A DNA stretch of 64,000 bases from Bacteroidaceae bacterium (GTDB lineage: Bacteria; Bacteroidota; Bacteroidia; Bacteroidales; Bacteroidaceae). The stretch lies in contig JAFYWV010000064.1 in assembly GCA_017546505.1 (NCBI GenBank), forward strand, positions 1 to 64,000, given 5' to 3'. Of this stretch, positions 23,992 through 33,352 are shown piece by piece. How positions within the stretch are numbered: position 1 is the stretch's first letter; each line of letters opens with the position of its first letter. The notes under the pieces were generated by a model, which saw only the letters and a list, made by a program, of their open reading frames with translations, did not search any database and had not been told where the DNA came from. The position numbers and the translations under genes were made by a program.

Positions 23992-25245
23992 TTATACAAA
24001 TGGGGTTATAAGCATAACCAGCCACCCGCAGAACCGGCTCCAACAAGAGCGTTTCTTGTAGATTTCTTTTGTCAATTTGTAGGATTTTTGCTTGTCGAGG
24101 TCTATATAATGGTATAGCTCATCGGTATCCTCTTTCCCGAATATGAAAAGATTGCTTTCGTAATCACATATCAGGCTTCGGCTATTCAGGTTCGCTGAAC
24201 CGATAGTGCAGAAACTTCCATCAATGCACATCACTTTTGAATGGTTGAAACCGTCTTTATACATATAAACCTCGGCGCCACGCTTCATTAACTTATACGC
24301 CACTCTCCACACACCGTCGGGTATCATAGGCAAATCACCCTTCTCCGATAATATAATCTTGACCTTAACGCTGTCGTCAATAGCCTTTTCGATGGCCTTT
24401 TTCACATTGCACAGCGGCACAAAATACGGGTTTATAAGAATTATGCTGTCCTTTGCCGAATTGATGGCATTGGCATACGCATCTCGCATACGTGCCGGTG
24501 TTTTACGTGGCCATCTGTCCACAATCGCAACATCAGCACCCTCTGCAATACGATGTCGAGGGTAATAAGAGTCTCCATCTATGCGTTCACCGGTTTCTTT
24601 GTACCACATATCAAGGAATATCTTCTGAAGCTCGTTCACAGCATCACCTTCAACCCTGGAATGCATATCCCTCCACTCGCCTACTCCTTTAATTCCATTC
24701 AGATAGTAGTCTGCAACGTTTATACCTCCAATGTAAGCTTTCTCTCCATCAATGACTACAATCTTGCGATGATCGCGTGCAAAGAGACGATTAATCCACG
24801 GAAATACGACAGGGGAAAATTTTATAATGTTCACACCACTCTCTCTAATCTTTTCCAGGTCTCTCTTTTTTAGTGGCCTGTTATTGGAGAGGTTGCCGAA
24901 GGCATCGAACAGCGCCCGTACTTCAACGCCCTCTTTTGCTTTCTGCGCCAAGAGTTCCAGAAGAACCTTGTTGATGGAGTCGTTGCGAAAATTGAAATAC
25001 TCTAGATGGATGTGATGTTTTGCCTTTTTGATGTCGCTGAACAGGGAATCGAATTTTGCCTGTGCCCCATTCAGTATCTCTATTTGGTTGTTTGTGGTGT
25101 ATGGAACACCTTCGTTTTTGAGGTACTGCACGAATGCAGAGTCTGAACGCTCATAGTTCCTGCGTTCAATGGCCACAAACCTACTGCTGCACGATGTTGT
25201 CAATGCTGTAACAAGTAGAAACAATATGTATATTCTGAGTTGCAT
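23992..25245 (-). CDS. Phospholipase D-family protein, probable cardiolipin synthase
   Basis: The protein has 417 aa with an N-terminal hydrophobic segment ending in TTSC (possible lipobox, Cys19). Two HKD motifs are intact: HxKxxxxD at His159, Lys161, Asp166 (DHRKIVVIDGEKAYIGGIN) and at His335, Lys337, Asp342 (NHSKVMCIDGSFCTIGSANLNSRS region). Spacing and GGIN/GSAN signatures fit the ClsA/ClsB type, which joins two phosphatidylglycerol molecules. The single N-terminal segment, rather than two membrane helices, leaves room for another phosphatidyltransfer or hydrolysis role. The TACATTTG at 25266-25273 is its likely -7 box. Confidence 0.82.
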   Translation of the reverse strand: MQLRIYILFLLVTALTTSCSSRFVAIERRNYERSDSAFVQYLKNEGVPYTTNNQIEILNGAQAKFDSLFSDIKKAKHHIHLEYFNFRNDSINKVLLELLAQKAKEGVEVRALFDAFGNLSNNRPLKKRDLEKIRESGVNIIKFSPVVFPWINRLFARDHRKIVVIDGEKAYIGGINVADYYLNGIKGVGEWRDMHSRVEGDAVNELQKIFLDMWYKETGERIDGDSYYPRHRIAEGADVAIVDRWPRKTPARMRDAYANAINSAKDSIILINPYFVPLCNVKKAIEKAIDDSVKVKIILSEKGDLPMIPDGVWRVAYKLMKRGAEVYMYKDGFNHSKVMCIDGSFCTIGSANLNSRSLICDYESNLFIFGKEDTDELYHYIDLDKQKSYKLTKEIYKKRSCWSRFCGWLVMLITPFV

Positions 25246-25265
25246 CGATTTACACGGACTGAGTA

Positions 25266-25273
25266 CAAATGTA
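25266..25273 (-). promoter_or_regulatory. -7 box of the phospholipase D-family gene
   Basis: On the minus strand TACATTTG matches the consensus and lies 20 bp before the start at 25245. No -33 element is obvious. Confidence 0.5.
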
Positions 25274-25359
25274 CAAAAAGCCCCGTTAATATAAAAATCA
25301 GAACGGAGAGTATTGCATTTTGGTTATATAAAAAAGGTGAAATTGGAAAGAATATATGC

Positions 25360-25397
25360 AAAAAGCCAATCAAGACTTAACTGTCCGATTGGCTTTT
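25360..25397 (-). terminator. Terminator of the second M16 peptidase gene
   Basis: AAAAGCCAATC pairs with GATTGGCTTTT around a 15-nt loop; on the minus strand the stem is followed by a T-run. It lies 40 bp past the stop codon of the M16 gene. Confidence 0.8.
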
Positions 25398-25436
25398 GAT
25401 ATTAAGTTATAGTTTAAAATTCTTTTATCGATACAT

Positions 25437-28232
25437 TTACTTTTCGGGGAAAGTTGTCAACTGTATGAAGTTGCCGGCATCAACCAAACTCTTTACAGCT
25501 TCCACGACAGCCTCGGGTGTTGCTGTGTTCACAGCCTCCTCATATTCGCTGTCATAATTCTCGCCGAACTCAACATATTTCTGCAAAACACTTCCCCAGT
25601 AACCGTTGCTAATTCTGTCTTGAGGAATGTTCTTTTGGATATTCTTTATAATCATATCGAACTTATCTGCAGGGATACCCTCTGTAATGAGTTTCTGTAC
25701 ACCCTCAATGGCAAGTTTGGATAGTTTCTCGGCGCTCTCAGGGTTAGTCTCGAACACAACCTGCAGAATGGCTACTTCCTTTGGTTCGCGACCACACACG
25801 TTTGCCACACTGGCACCGTATGTACCACCCTCGCCCTCGCGCAGAGTCTCAACGTAAACCATATCAAGATAGAGCTTTGCAATATCAAGGAGCACCTCGC
25901 TCTTGACACTGTATGGCGCATCGGCTGTGTACACCTGAAGCACTGTGCTTTTTGGGGTCTCCATTGCAATAGCCTCGTTCTTTACAATATTTCCCTTTGC
26001 AATATCCTCCTTGCGGTCTACAAACTTGCTGCCTTTCTTGCCGCCGGGCAATGAAGCGATATACTTTGTAACAAGAGGCTTTAATGTCTTGGCATCAACG
26101 TTACCCACAATATATACGGTTGCACCGGCTACATTGCCAAATAGTCGGCGGGAAACTCTCTCAAAATCTGTGATATTTGCCTTCTCGACTAACTCGCTGT
26201 TGATTGTCAATATACGCTCGTGGCCACCATATAGCGTTTCCATAATGAGTTTCTGTAATTTGAGCTGTGGCATCTTCTCAAGGTTCGGAAGGATAGCCTT
26301 AATCTGGTTGATACCTATAAGGAATTCTTCATTGTCGAAACGTGGGTCTGTAATATTCAGATATAGCATCTGCATCGCTGTCTCCAAGTCTTTTGGTGTT
26401 GAAACAAGGTTGATGCCGTGACGCGTCTTCTCGATATTGAGATTACAGTGTACATTCTTTCCGGCAAGCAGTTTCTTCATCTGCACGCCACTGAACTTTG
26501 AAAGACCTCTGTTCTGGTTGTACAATGCCCATATATTGTCATCGAATGATGGCAGTTCGGCTGTCTCAATGAGTGAACGTCCGCCATTCATCACAAGGCG
26601 CACCTGCACCTCGTCGTTCTTGTAAGTTGTTGGCAAGTAGACTACCTTAACGCCATTGTTCAAAGTCCACTCAGTGGCACCATAAGCCATCTCCTTCTCT
26701 TTCTTTATTTTTCCGGGCTTGATTGCTTCAGCATCGAGCAAAGGCTCGTTTGCACTCTCCTCGGCAGGAGCGGCAATCTCGCTTGCTTTCACCTTTTCAA
26801 TGATTGCGAGCAAATCGGCCTCGGCCGGGTGTGACAATCCGTCGCGCTCGGGTGCTGTGTAGGCAATCAGCATATTCTCCTCGGTTATGAGCTGTGGCAT
26901 CATCTGCTGGAATACCATTGTCGGCAACTGGCTGCACACAGCCTGTACAAGCTGCAACTCAACATTTGGTTCAAGCATATAGTCATTATTGAAGAAGTGA
27001 TTGAGTATCGGGTATACAAGAGCCGGGTTCTTGCGTGTGGGGGCTGCTTCCACTCCTCTCTCTGCACTGCTGATGAGTTCGGCCTTTGCACGTTCAAGTT
27101 CACCCTCTGTTATACCATAACGTTTGATTCGCTCAATTTCTGTGAAAAAAGCCTCAAGCGCTTTCTCGTATTCGCCATCCTTGAACGACACTTCAGCCAT
27201 AACGGCATCAGTACCTTCTACAAGAGAAGATATGCCCAAGCTTCCACCTAGGAAAGGTGCTGTCGAGGACGCTTTGATTGCCTCCATACGCTCCCTGAAT
27301 GCATTGCTGATAATATCCTTGAGTATAAATGTCGTGAATGCTATGTCGGTAGATGCATATTCCTTTGGCAAAGCCTCACTTCTCCAGACAATCTCGATAG
27401 AAGAACTTGTAGCCTCTGGGTCTGTGATAACTGCTACTGCAGGTTTTTCGTTTCCGGGTATAGGGATGATTGGTTTTACGGTCGGTGTCTCAGGTGCAGG
27501 AATAGAGCTGAAAGTGTTCTTTATTTTCTGCTCCATCGCATCAACATCAAAGTCACCCACCACGATTACTGCCTGCATATCGGGGTTATACCATTTGCGG
27601 TAGAAGTTTGTGAGGCTCTCATATTTGAAAGTCTTCAACTGCTCCTCGCCACCGATGAGGGTGCGACGTGCCATCTTTGTATCACCAAAGTAGTATGGCA
27701 GCATACGCTCGAATATTCTCCAGTTGGCATCGCGGCGAGAGCGGCGCTCCTCAAGAATCACGCCACGCTCGGCATCAATCTCCTCGGGAGCACAAGTTAC
27801 ATAGTGAGCATAGTCGTGCAACACAAGCAGACAAGAGTCAATTATGCCCTCGCGGATAATGGGAATATTGTTGAGCATATACTGTGTCTGTTCAAAGCCT
27901 GTCGAAGCGTTGATGTTGCGTCCGAACTCAGCACCAATGCTCTGCAGATATTCGAGCAACTTCTTGTCGGGGAAGTTCTTTGTACCATTGAAGCACATAT
28001 GCTCAAGAAAGTGTGCCAATCCATCCTGGTCGTCCTCTTCCTGGAAAGCACCTACATTTGTTGCCAGGTAGAATTCTGCGCGTTGCGCGGGTTTGTCATT
28101 GTGACGGATGTAATAGGTAAGTCCGTTCTCCAACTTGCCAATTCTTACATTCGGGTCAACAGGCAACTGTGTCTGGCCGAATGTTGTCAGCGCAACAATA
28201 GTCAACGCCAACGAGATAAAAAATCTTTTCAT
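25437..28232 (-). CDS. M16-family zinc metallopeptidase (second copy)
   Basis: The protein has 931 aa from the ATG at 28232 (MKRFFIS signal peptide, cleavage near residue 19); an upstream start would add 16 non-signal residues. HFLEH is at 74-78 and the third zinc ligand is probably Glu155 in EIDAERGVI, the same 77-residue spacing as in the other copy. The C-terminal half (from about 540) is a second M16-fold module. The two copies share the whole architecture and motifs such as QDGLAHFLEHMCFNGT and EGGTYG, so they are paralogues, but their middle regions differ. It is periplasmic, with an unknown peptide substrate. Promoter candidate at 28301. Confidence 0.9.
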   Translation of the reverse strand: MKRFFISLALTIVALTTFGQTQLPVDPNVRIGKLENGLTYYIRHNDKPAQRAEFYLATNVGAFQEEDDQDGLAHFLEHMCFNGTKNFPDKKLLEYLQSIGAEFGRNINASTGFEQTQYMLNNIPIIREGIIDSCLLVLHDYAHYVTCAPEEIDAERGVILEERRSRRDANWRIFERMLPYYFGDTKMARRTLIGGEEQLKTFKYESLTNFYRKWYNPDMQAVIVVGDFDVDAMEQKIKNTFSSIPAPETPTVKPIIPIPGNEKPAVAVITDPEATSSSIEIVWRSEALPKEYASTDIAFTTFILKDIISNAFRERMEAIKASSTAPFLGGSLGISSLVEGTDAVMAEVSFKDGEYEKALEAFFTEIERIKRYGITEGELERAKAELISSAERGVEAAPTRKNPALVYPILNHFFNNDYMLEPNVELQLVQAVCSQLPTMVFQQMMPQLITEENMLIAYTAPERDGLSHPAEADLLAIIEKVKASEIAAPAEESANEPLLDAEAIKPGKIKKEKEMAYGATEWTLNNGVKVVYLPTTYKNDEVQVRLVMNGGRSLIETAELPSFDDNIWALYNQNRGLSKFSGVQMKKLLAGKNVHCNLNIEKTRHGINLVSTPKDLETAMQMLYLNITDPRFDNEEFLIGINQIKAILPNLEKMPQLKLQKLIMETLYGGHERILTINSELVEKANITDFERVSRRLFGNVAGATVYIVGNVDAKTLKPLVTKYIASLPGGKKGSKFVDRKEDIAKGNIVKNEAIAMETPKSTVLQVYTADAPYSVKSEVLLDIAKLYLDMVYVETLREGEGGTYGASVANVCGREPKEVAILQVVFETNPESAEKLSKLAIEGVQKLITEGIPADKFDMIIKNIQKNIPQDRISNGYWGSVLQKYVEFGENYDSEYEEAVNTATPEAVVEAVKSLVDAGNFIQLTTFPEK

Positions 28233-28300
28233 AGATGTAATATTTATTGATTTACAAATTCTTCTTTTTGTAAAAAACATTCCATTTTCTCTTTTTTTTA

Positions 28301-28308
28301 CAAAAATA
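28301..28308 (-). promoter_or_regulatory. -7 box of the second M16 peptidase gene
   Basis: On the minus strand TATTTTTG is an exact match, 69 bp before the start codon. A TTG at 28326-28328 is 17 bp upstream, slightly short for a -33 element. Confidence 0.45.
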
Positions 28309-28358
28309 GATAAAAATCATATAAACAATACTTTCGGTCTCTGTTTTTTTAAAAATTA

Positions 28359-28547
28359 AGAAGCTGTTTAAATTTCTAAAAAAATATTTTCTTATAGAAG
28401 TTGACCGTTTCGTCGTTTTTTATGTTCAAAAATATCTGTTTCTCTCTTTTTTGCGGTTACATAGCCCGCTATGTGCCCTTAAAAAATAAATAAACATCCT
28501 ATTCTTGCTCTATAAAAAACTTGACGATATAAATTTAAACAGCTTCT
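28359..28547. mobile_element. MITE-like element with 17-bp perfect terminal inverted repeats
   Basis: AGAAGCTGTTTAAATTT at 28359-28375 is repeated exactly in inverse at 28531-28547, enclosing 155 bp with no open frame of note. An internal hairpin ACATAGC-CC-GCTATGT lies near 28458-28473. A direct TAAG at 28357-28360 and 28547-28550 overlaps the repeat ends and could be a 4-bp target duplication. This is the form of a small non-autonomous element moved by an IS transposase in trans; no such transposase gene is in the window. The rest of the 440-bp gap 28281-28722 holds promoters of the flanking genes. Confidence 0.65.
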
Positions 28548-28666
28548 AAGACTCTATGATAGTTGTAATGCCGCTTGTTGATTTGAAAAACCGTTTTCAA
28601 CCTGTATGCCTGTACCGGTTCTATAATTACACATTCAAGCATAAGTCTTAAAAAATGAGAAATATG

Positions 28667-28698
28667 TTTGTTGCAGCTAAGCATTTATAGTACTTTTG
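28667..28698 (+). promoter_or_regulatory. Promoter of the DUF3667 gene
   Basis: TTTG (28667-28670), a 20-bp spacer and TACTTTTG (28691-28698) match the consensus exactly, 24 bp before the ATG. Confidence 0.8.
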
Positions 28699-28722
28699 CA
28701 CACAATATCTTAAAAACATATT

Positions 28723-29817
28723 ATGAGTTGCGAGTTACAGAATACAGAAAAAAACACAAAATCAGTCGATGTTCCTTATAGCCACTGCCTGAACTGCGGT
28801 TCAGAGCTTAAAGGTTCATATTGCCATAATTGCGGACAGCGTGCCACAAACACCAATCCAACAGTCAGGAAAGTTGTTATGGAGTATATCTACAATGCTT
28901 TTTTTTGGGATCCAAAAATCTTCAGAACGATATGGCTCTTGATTAGCAAACCCGGACTTTTGACAAAAGAGTTCCTCTCCGGACGATATGTATCATATAT
29001 GCATCCACTCAAACTGAATCTGTTCATTCTGTTTGTGTTTGTCACTCTGTTCGTGCTCTTTTCCGGAACAGAAAAGATTAACCACGTCATCACCAAAGAC
29101 GGGATGCTCTCCTCTCTCATTCAGATGAACCAGCTGACAGAGGACCCTGAATACGTCGAGAGTCTGCTCTCTTCTCCTCGTGATACGATACAGTTGTCTG
29201 CTCCATTGTTGTTGGCCAAAGAGCACCCCCAGATAATAACCAACATCAGAACAATTGAAGACACCCAACAGGAATCCCTTGACAAGTGGACGGCTGTCAT
29301 TCCTCACCGTTTGATTGAAGATGGAATTGTTGTTCCGGGTGCCGACGGTTATTTCACTTTCAACACCGTTGGTGAAACGCGGGAAAATATTGAATTACTC
29401 AATTCCGTATGGGACAGTATGGTTAAATTCACAACACGTTATTTCCCCATTATCGTACTGCTCACAGCACCTTTTCTCTCATTTTCTTTACGCCTTGTCC
29501 AGCGTAGACAGAAGCAGACACGTGTGAACCGTTTCGTGTTTTCTTTGCATTACACTGCATTTCTGGAATTTTCAATTGTCTTCATCTATTTGCTTCATCT
29601 TTTCGTGGAGCCGCCTGTAGGTGTGATGCAGTGGCTGCTTATAATAGCCTCCTGTTCCTATCTTACTTTGGCTTTCCACAGGGTGTATGAAGGCCTTTCC
29701 TGGGGTAAGGCAATAACAAAGGCTATATATGCAAGCCTGGTGTATCTGCTTATTATCCTGTTTGCATTTTTGTGTCTGGTATTTGTGGGAATTGTACACG
29801 TTGCGCTTCAGAGCTGA
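28723..29817 (+). CDS. DUF3667 membrane protein with zinc ribbon
   Basis: The protein has 364 aa. A zinc ribbon of the form CLNCGSxxxGSYCHNCGQ lies at residues about 22-40 and is followed by the DUF3667 signature (VMEYIYNAFFWDPKIFRTIWLL, LLTKEFLSGRYVSYMHPL). There are about five hydrophobic segments: one near 100-115 and four in the last 140 residues. Between them is a polar region of about 130 residues. Function of the family is unknown; it is an inner-membrane protein. It is monocistronic, with its own promoter and a very strong terminator. Confidence 0.82.
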   Translation: MSCELQNTEKNTKSVDVPYSHCLNCGSELKGSYCHNCGQRATNTNPTVRKVVMEYIYNAFFWDPKIFRTIWLLISKPGLLTKEFLSGRYVSYMHPLKLNLFILFVFVTLFVLFSGTEKINHVITKDGMLSSLIQMNQLTEDPEYVESLLSSPRDTIQLSAPLLLAKEHPQIITNIRTIEDTQQESLDKWTAVIPHRLIEDGIVVPGADGYFTFNTVGETRENIELLNSVWDSMVKFTTRYFPIIVLLTAPFLSFSLRLVQRRQKQTRVNRFVFSLHYTAFLEFSIVFIYLLHLFVEPPVGVMQWLLIIASCSYLTLAFHRVYEGLSWGKAITKAIYASLVYLLIILFAFLCLVFVGIVHVALQS

Positions 29818-29890
29818 GAAGCAGACTGACTGTCCAAGTCTTTTGGGTTGCCAGGTTACAGGTCGCGGAATATGATAGCGTAGAACATTG

Positions 29891-29939
29891 TTTACGACAA
29901 AGAGATGCTGGGTATTGCCCAGCATCTCTTTGTCGTAAA
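29891..29939. terminator. Perfect 22-bp-stem hairpin between convergent genes
   Basis: Positions 29891-29912 are exactly complementary to 29918-29939, with loop TATTG. The T-run is weak on both strands (CTTTGTC), but the stem length and position between two convergent genes argue for a bidirectional terminator. Confidence 0.75.
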
Positions 29940-29953
29940 GGTATAATACTTGA

Positions 29954-30589
29954 TTACATCAATTCATCAACGCTCTTCTTTTTCTTGCCTTTTGCATCGC
30001 GTTTCTTTTGCTTTGCAGCCTGTTTCTCAAGATACTCCGACCAAGGTTCAACACCGGTCGTTATTGTAAATTGATATTCATTGTACGATTCGTCGACGTT
30101 TTTCACTGTCTTGCGATCTGCCGTACGTGCCGAGGTGCGGCTGATTATATGACGCTCCATATCGAGCTCAATCTCATATCCGTTGCAGTTTGTCATATAC
30201 TTGACAAGATTTCCCGAAGAAGTCTCTGTAATGTCACTCCCATTTCCTTTTATGAATGACAATAGCTTGTGATAGGTCTCATTGTTGTAGAAAATGACCT
30301 TCACCGACGAAGCCTCGGAATTCTTTCCCATTTGAACCAAGATAGTATAGTCATTCTTGGCGGGGCGAATTTCTTCCATTGCATCAGCAAATATAGCAAG
30401 TACATTGAGTGTAGTGTGCAATCCGTCTTTTTTACGCAAAGACCAAGTGTTTGTGTAGTCGTCATACTTGAAACGGTTCTCCTTGAACTCTTCTTTGCTG
30501 AAATTGATGTATTTAGAGTAAGGTAAATCTTGTGACTTGACCACAAAGGCCGCACATAGCATTAAACATAATAAAATTGCTCTTTTCAT
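29954..30589 (-). CDS. Hypothetical exported protein
   Basis: The protein has 211 aa from the ATG at 30589 (MKRAILLCLMLC signal peptide, cleavage near residue 20); an upstream start would add 22 residues. I do not recognise the family. The mature part is polar, with mixed strands and a helix (LHTTLNVLAIFADAMEEI, KLLSFIKGNGSD) and a strongly basic C-terminal tail (QKKRDAKGKKKKS). No catalytic motif is seen. A promoter with exact boxes is at 30625-30655, and it is transcribed alone. Confidence 0.65.
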   Translation of the reverse strand: MKRAILLCLMLCAAFVVKSQDLPYSKYINFSKEEFKENRFKYDDYTNTWSLRKKDGLHTTLNVLAIFADAMEEIRPAKNDYTILVQMGKNSEASSVKVIFYNNETYHKLLSFIKGNGSDITETSSGNLVKYMTNCNGYEIELDMERHIISRTSARTADRKTVKNVDESYNEYQFTITTGVEPWSEYLEKQAAKQKKRDAKGKKKKSVDELM

Positions 30590-30624
30590 AGTTCTGTTTT
30601 TCTTGTTAAATAATGTATTTATTA

Positions 30625-30655
30625 CAAAAGTAATGAAAACATCTGCATTGTGCAA
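30625..30655 (-). promoter_or_regulatory. Promoter of the hypothetical exported protein gene
   Basis: On the minus strand TTG (30653-30655), a 20-bp spacer and TACTTTTG (30625-30632), 36 bp before the start. Confidence 0.7.
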
Positions 30656-30800
30656 CAGCCTTGCGAATATTTATACATATTCGTCACAGCCACTTACCTT
30701 CGATACTCGCTTGGTGAATTTTGTTTCTCACAAATATCCTAAATAATAAAATATGTATTATCTTCGCAAAATAATAGAATGAAAAAACAACGCGTATATT

Positions 30801-31331
30801 ATGATTTATAATGAAAGGGATGTTCGTAATGAACACGTAATAGAGTGTGCAAAACAGATGATGACGGCGGCACGCACTGCGCCAAAGGCAAAAGGAGTAG
30901 ACATCATTGAAGTTATGATGATAACAGGCGAGGAGATTATGACACTCAGCGAGACATTACACAAGATTGGCGAAGAATTGGGACGTGGCGGCCTTATGCG
31001 TGATGCCGACAATATACAATCGGCCGAGGCTGTTGTTCTCATCGGTTCGCGTGAGGAGGCAATGTGTCTCAACTGTGGATATTGCGGTTTCCCGACTTGT
31101 GGAGAGCGCACACCCGGAGTTCCCTGTGCAATGAACACAATCGATGTGGGCATTGCTGTAGGTTCAGCCTGCGCAACAGCTGCCGACCTTCGTCTCGATA
31201 CACGCGTGATGTACTCAGTGGGTTATGCCGCGCTTAAACTTGGTTGGATGTCTGAATGCAACTACATCATCGGCATTCCGGTGAGTGCAAGTTCAAAAAA
31301 TCCATTCTTCGACCGCAAGCGAAAGATTTGA
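30801..31331 (+). CDS. DUF2148 ferredoxin-domain protein
   Basis: The protein has 176 aa of the DUF2148 family: an N-terminal MIYNERDVRNEHVIECAKQM and AARTAPKAKG stretch, and a cysteine-rich centre MCLNCGYCGFPTCGER (Cys near 90, 93, 96 and 101), followed by GVPCAMN and GSACATAADLR. The cysteines probably bind an iron-sulfur cluster. The end has VMYSVGYAALKLG and a C-terminal SSKNPFFDRKRKI. Role unknown; probably a redox protein of anaerobes. It lies 44 bp before aguA and might be co-transcribed with it, though no functional link is evident. A weak TATCTTCG box at 30759-30766 may be its promoter. Confidence 0.85.
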   Translation: MIYNERDVRNEHVIECAKQMMTAARTAPKAKGVDIIEVMMITGEEIMTLSETLHKIGEELGRGGLMRDADNIQSAEAVVLIGSREEAMCLNCGYCGFPTCGERTPGVPCAMNTIDVGIAVGSACATAADLRLDTRVMYSVGYAALKLGWMSECNYIIGIPVSASSKNPFFDRKRKI

Positions 31332-31375
31332 ATGCTTTGTAATAGATAAATCAATATTTAAAACAATCTTGCCTA

Positions 31376-32413
31376 ATGGAACAACCCAAACAGCAATTAT
31401 ATATGCCTGCCGAGTGGTACGACCAACAGATGGTCCAACTGACTTGGCCGCACGAGAATACCGATTGGCATTATATGCTCGACGAAGTAGAAGCTTGTTA
31501 TATAGAACTTGCAGCAGCCATTAGTTCGCGCGAACGCCTGCTCATTGTCGCACCCGATACAGAAAAGGTGCGTTCAATATTGGCAAAGAACAATGTTTCA
31601 ACATCCAACATCACATTCTTTGAGTGTGACACAAACGACACTTGGGCACGCGACCACGGCTTTATTACTCTTCTTGGCAGTAATGTGCCTCATTATGTGG
31701 ATTTTTGCTTCAACGGCTGGGGGCGCAAGTTTGAGGCTGCGCTTGACAATGCAATCAACGGAAAGCTCTACGATGCAGGCATAGTAAAGGGCGAATATGA
31801 AGATTGCACATCGTTTGTGCTCGAAGGCGGTTCCATTGAGAGTGATGGAAAAGGTACAATCCTCACCACAAGCCAATGTCTGTTGGCGCCGCACCGCAAC
31901 CAGCCTATGGTAAAGGAGGATATAGAGAAGTGTCTCTTGAGAATGCTTCACGCAAAACGTGTCCTTTGGCTCGACTATGGAAATCTCGTAGGTGACGACA
32001 CTGACGGTCACGTAGACACGGTGGCACGCCTTGCGCCTGATAACACAATAGTATATATGCAGTGTCGCGACACAAGCGATGAACAATATACCGACCTGCT
32101 CGAAATGGAAAAACAGATTACCGGTTTGCGTACAAGCACCGGCGAGCCTTACCGTATGCTTGCATTGCCATCTCCATCGGCTATCTATGACGAAGATGGT
32201 GAGCGTTTGCCGGCTACATACGCAAATTTCCTAGTCATCAACGGAGCTGTACTCTACCCTACATACGCTCAACCCGACAATGACAGGCTGGCTGCCGAAG
32301 TGCTGAAAACAGCATTCCCCGGTCGCGAGATAGTGGGCATAGACTGCCGTGCACTCATCAAACAGCACGGCTCATTACACTGCGTTACAATGCAATATCC
32401 CAAAGGACGATAA
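31376..32413 (+). CDS. aguA: Agmatine deiminase
   Basis: The protein has 345 aa, typical for AguA of the porphyromonas-type peptidyl-arginine deiminase family. It keeps MPAEWYDQQMVQLTWPHENTDW at the start, NDTWARDHG, FVLEGGSIESDGKGT, GDDTDGHVDTVARL and the catalytic Cys in HGSLHCVTMQYP near the end. It converts agmatine to N-carbamoylputrescine and ammonia in the cytoplasm. The next gene, 12 bp downstream, hydrolyses that product, so the pair completes the agmatine route to putrescine. Confidence 0.93.
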   Translation: MEQPKQQLYMPAEWYDQQMVQLTWPHENTDWHYMLDEVEACYIELAAAISSRERLLIVAPDTEKVRSILAKNNVSTSNITFFECDTNDTWARDHGFITLLGSNVPHYVDFCFNGWGRKFEAALDNAINGKLYDAGIVKGEYEDCTSFVLEGGSIESDGKGTILTTSQCLLAPHRNQPMVKEDIEKCLLRMLHAKRVLWLDYGNLVGDDTDGHVDTVARLAPDNTIVYMQCRDTSDEQYTDLLEMEKQITGLRTSTGEPYRMLALPSPSAIYDEDGERLPATYANFLVINGAVLYPTYAQPDNDRLAAEVLKTAFPGREIVGIDCRALIKQHGSLHCVTMQYPKGR

Positions 32414-32425
32414 TCAATTAAAACA

Positions 32426-33313
32426 ATGGATACTATTAAAGTTGGAATAATACAGCAAAGCATCGGCAACGATGTTGAGGCAAACAGACAAAAACTTGCG
32501 ACCTGCATACACGAAGTTGCAGCCAAAGGAGCACAGTTGGTTGTACTCCAGGAGTTGCACAACTCCCCCTACTTTTGTCAGATAGAGTCGACAGAGAATT
32601 TTTCATACGCAGAGCCTATCCCCGGCCCATCGACAGAATTTTATGGTAAAGTGGCTGCCGAATGCGGTGTAGTTCTTGTAACTTCGCTTTTCGAGGCACG
32701 CGCGAAAGGTCTCTACCACAACACCGCAGTTGTCTTCGACAGCGACGGCAGCATTGCCGGTAAATACCGTAAGATGCATATCCCCGACGACCCTGCCTAC
32801 TACGAGAAGTTCTACTTTACGCCCGGCGACATTGGCTTCCGCCCGATACGCACATCATTGGGTGTTCTCGGCGTGCAGGTATGTTGGGACCAGTGGTATC
32901 CCGAGGGTGCTCGTCTTATGGCTTTGCGTGGCGCGGATATTCTCATATACCCGACAGCCATTGGCTGGGAGAGCAGTGACACGCCCGAAGAGAAAGCGCG
33001 CCAGCTTGGTGCTTGGCAGACAGTGCAGCGCGGACACGCTGTTGCGAATGGCCTTCCCGTGATTGCAGTGAACCGTTGCGGGCACGAATCCGACCCGTCG
33101 GGAATGACAAACGGAATACAGTTCTGGGGGCACAGCTTTGTTGCAGGTCCGCAAGGTGAATTTATTGCCGACTTTGGCGAGAACGAGCAATGTGAAGTTG
33201 TTGAAATCAGTCTTAAGCGTAGCGAAACAGTGCGTCAATGGTGGCCATTCCTGCGCGACAGACGCATTGAGGAATTCGGCGCACTTGCAAAACGTTATCT
33301 TGATGAGGAATAA
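32426..33313 (+). CDS. aguB: N-carbamoylputrescine amidase
   Basis: The protein has 295 aa of the nitrilase superfamily. The catalytic triad is visible: Glu in VLQELHNSPYF, Lys in GKYRKMHIPDD and Cys in GVQVCWDQWYPEGAR. The sequence matches the AguB subgroup in length and in the CWDQWYPE motif. It converts N-carbamoylputrescine to putrescine, CO2 and ammonia. It follows aguA after 12 bp and ends at a strong terminator. Confidence 0.93.
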   Translation: MDTIKVGIIQQSIGNDVEANRQKLATCIHEVAAKGAQLVVLQELHNSPYFCQIESTENFSYAEPIPGPSTEFYGKVAAECGVVLVTSLFEARAKGLYHNTAVVFDSDGSIAGKYRKMHIPDDPAYYEKFYFTPGDIGFRPIRTSLGVLGVQVCWDQWYPEGARLMALRGADILIYPTAIGWESSDTPEEKARQLGAWQTVQRGHAVANGLPVIAVNRCGHESDPSGMTNGIQFWGHSFVAGPQGEFIADFGENEQCEVVEISLKRSETVRQWWPFLRDRRIEEFGALAKRYLDEE

Positions 33314-33352
33314 TAACAGGAACGACCGGTCTCTCCGGTCGTTCCTGTTATT
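33312..33352. terminator. Bidirectional terminator after aguB
   Basis: AATAACAGGAACGACCGG pairs perfectly with CCGGTCGTTCCTGTTATT around TCTCT. It overlaps the aguB stop and abuts the stop of the convergent ferritin-like gene. Confidence 0.85.
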
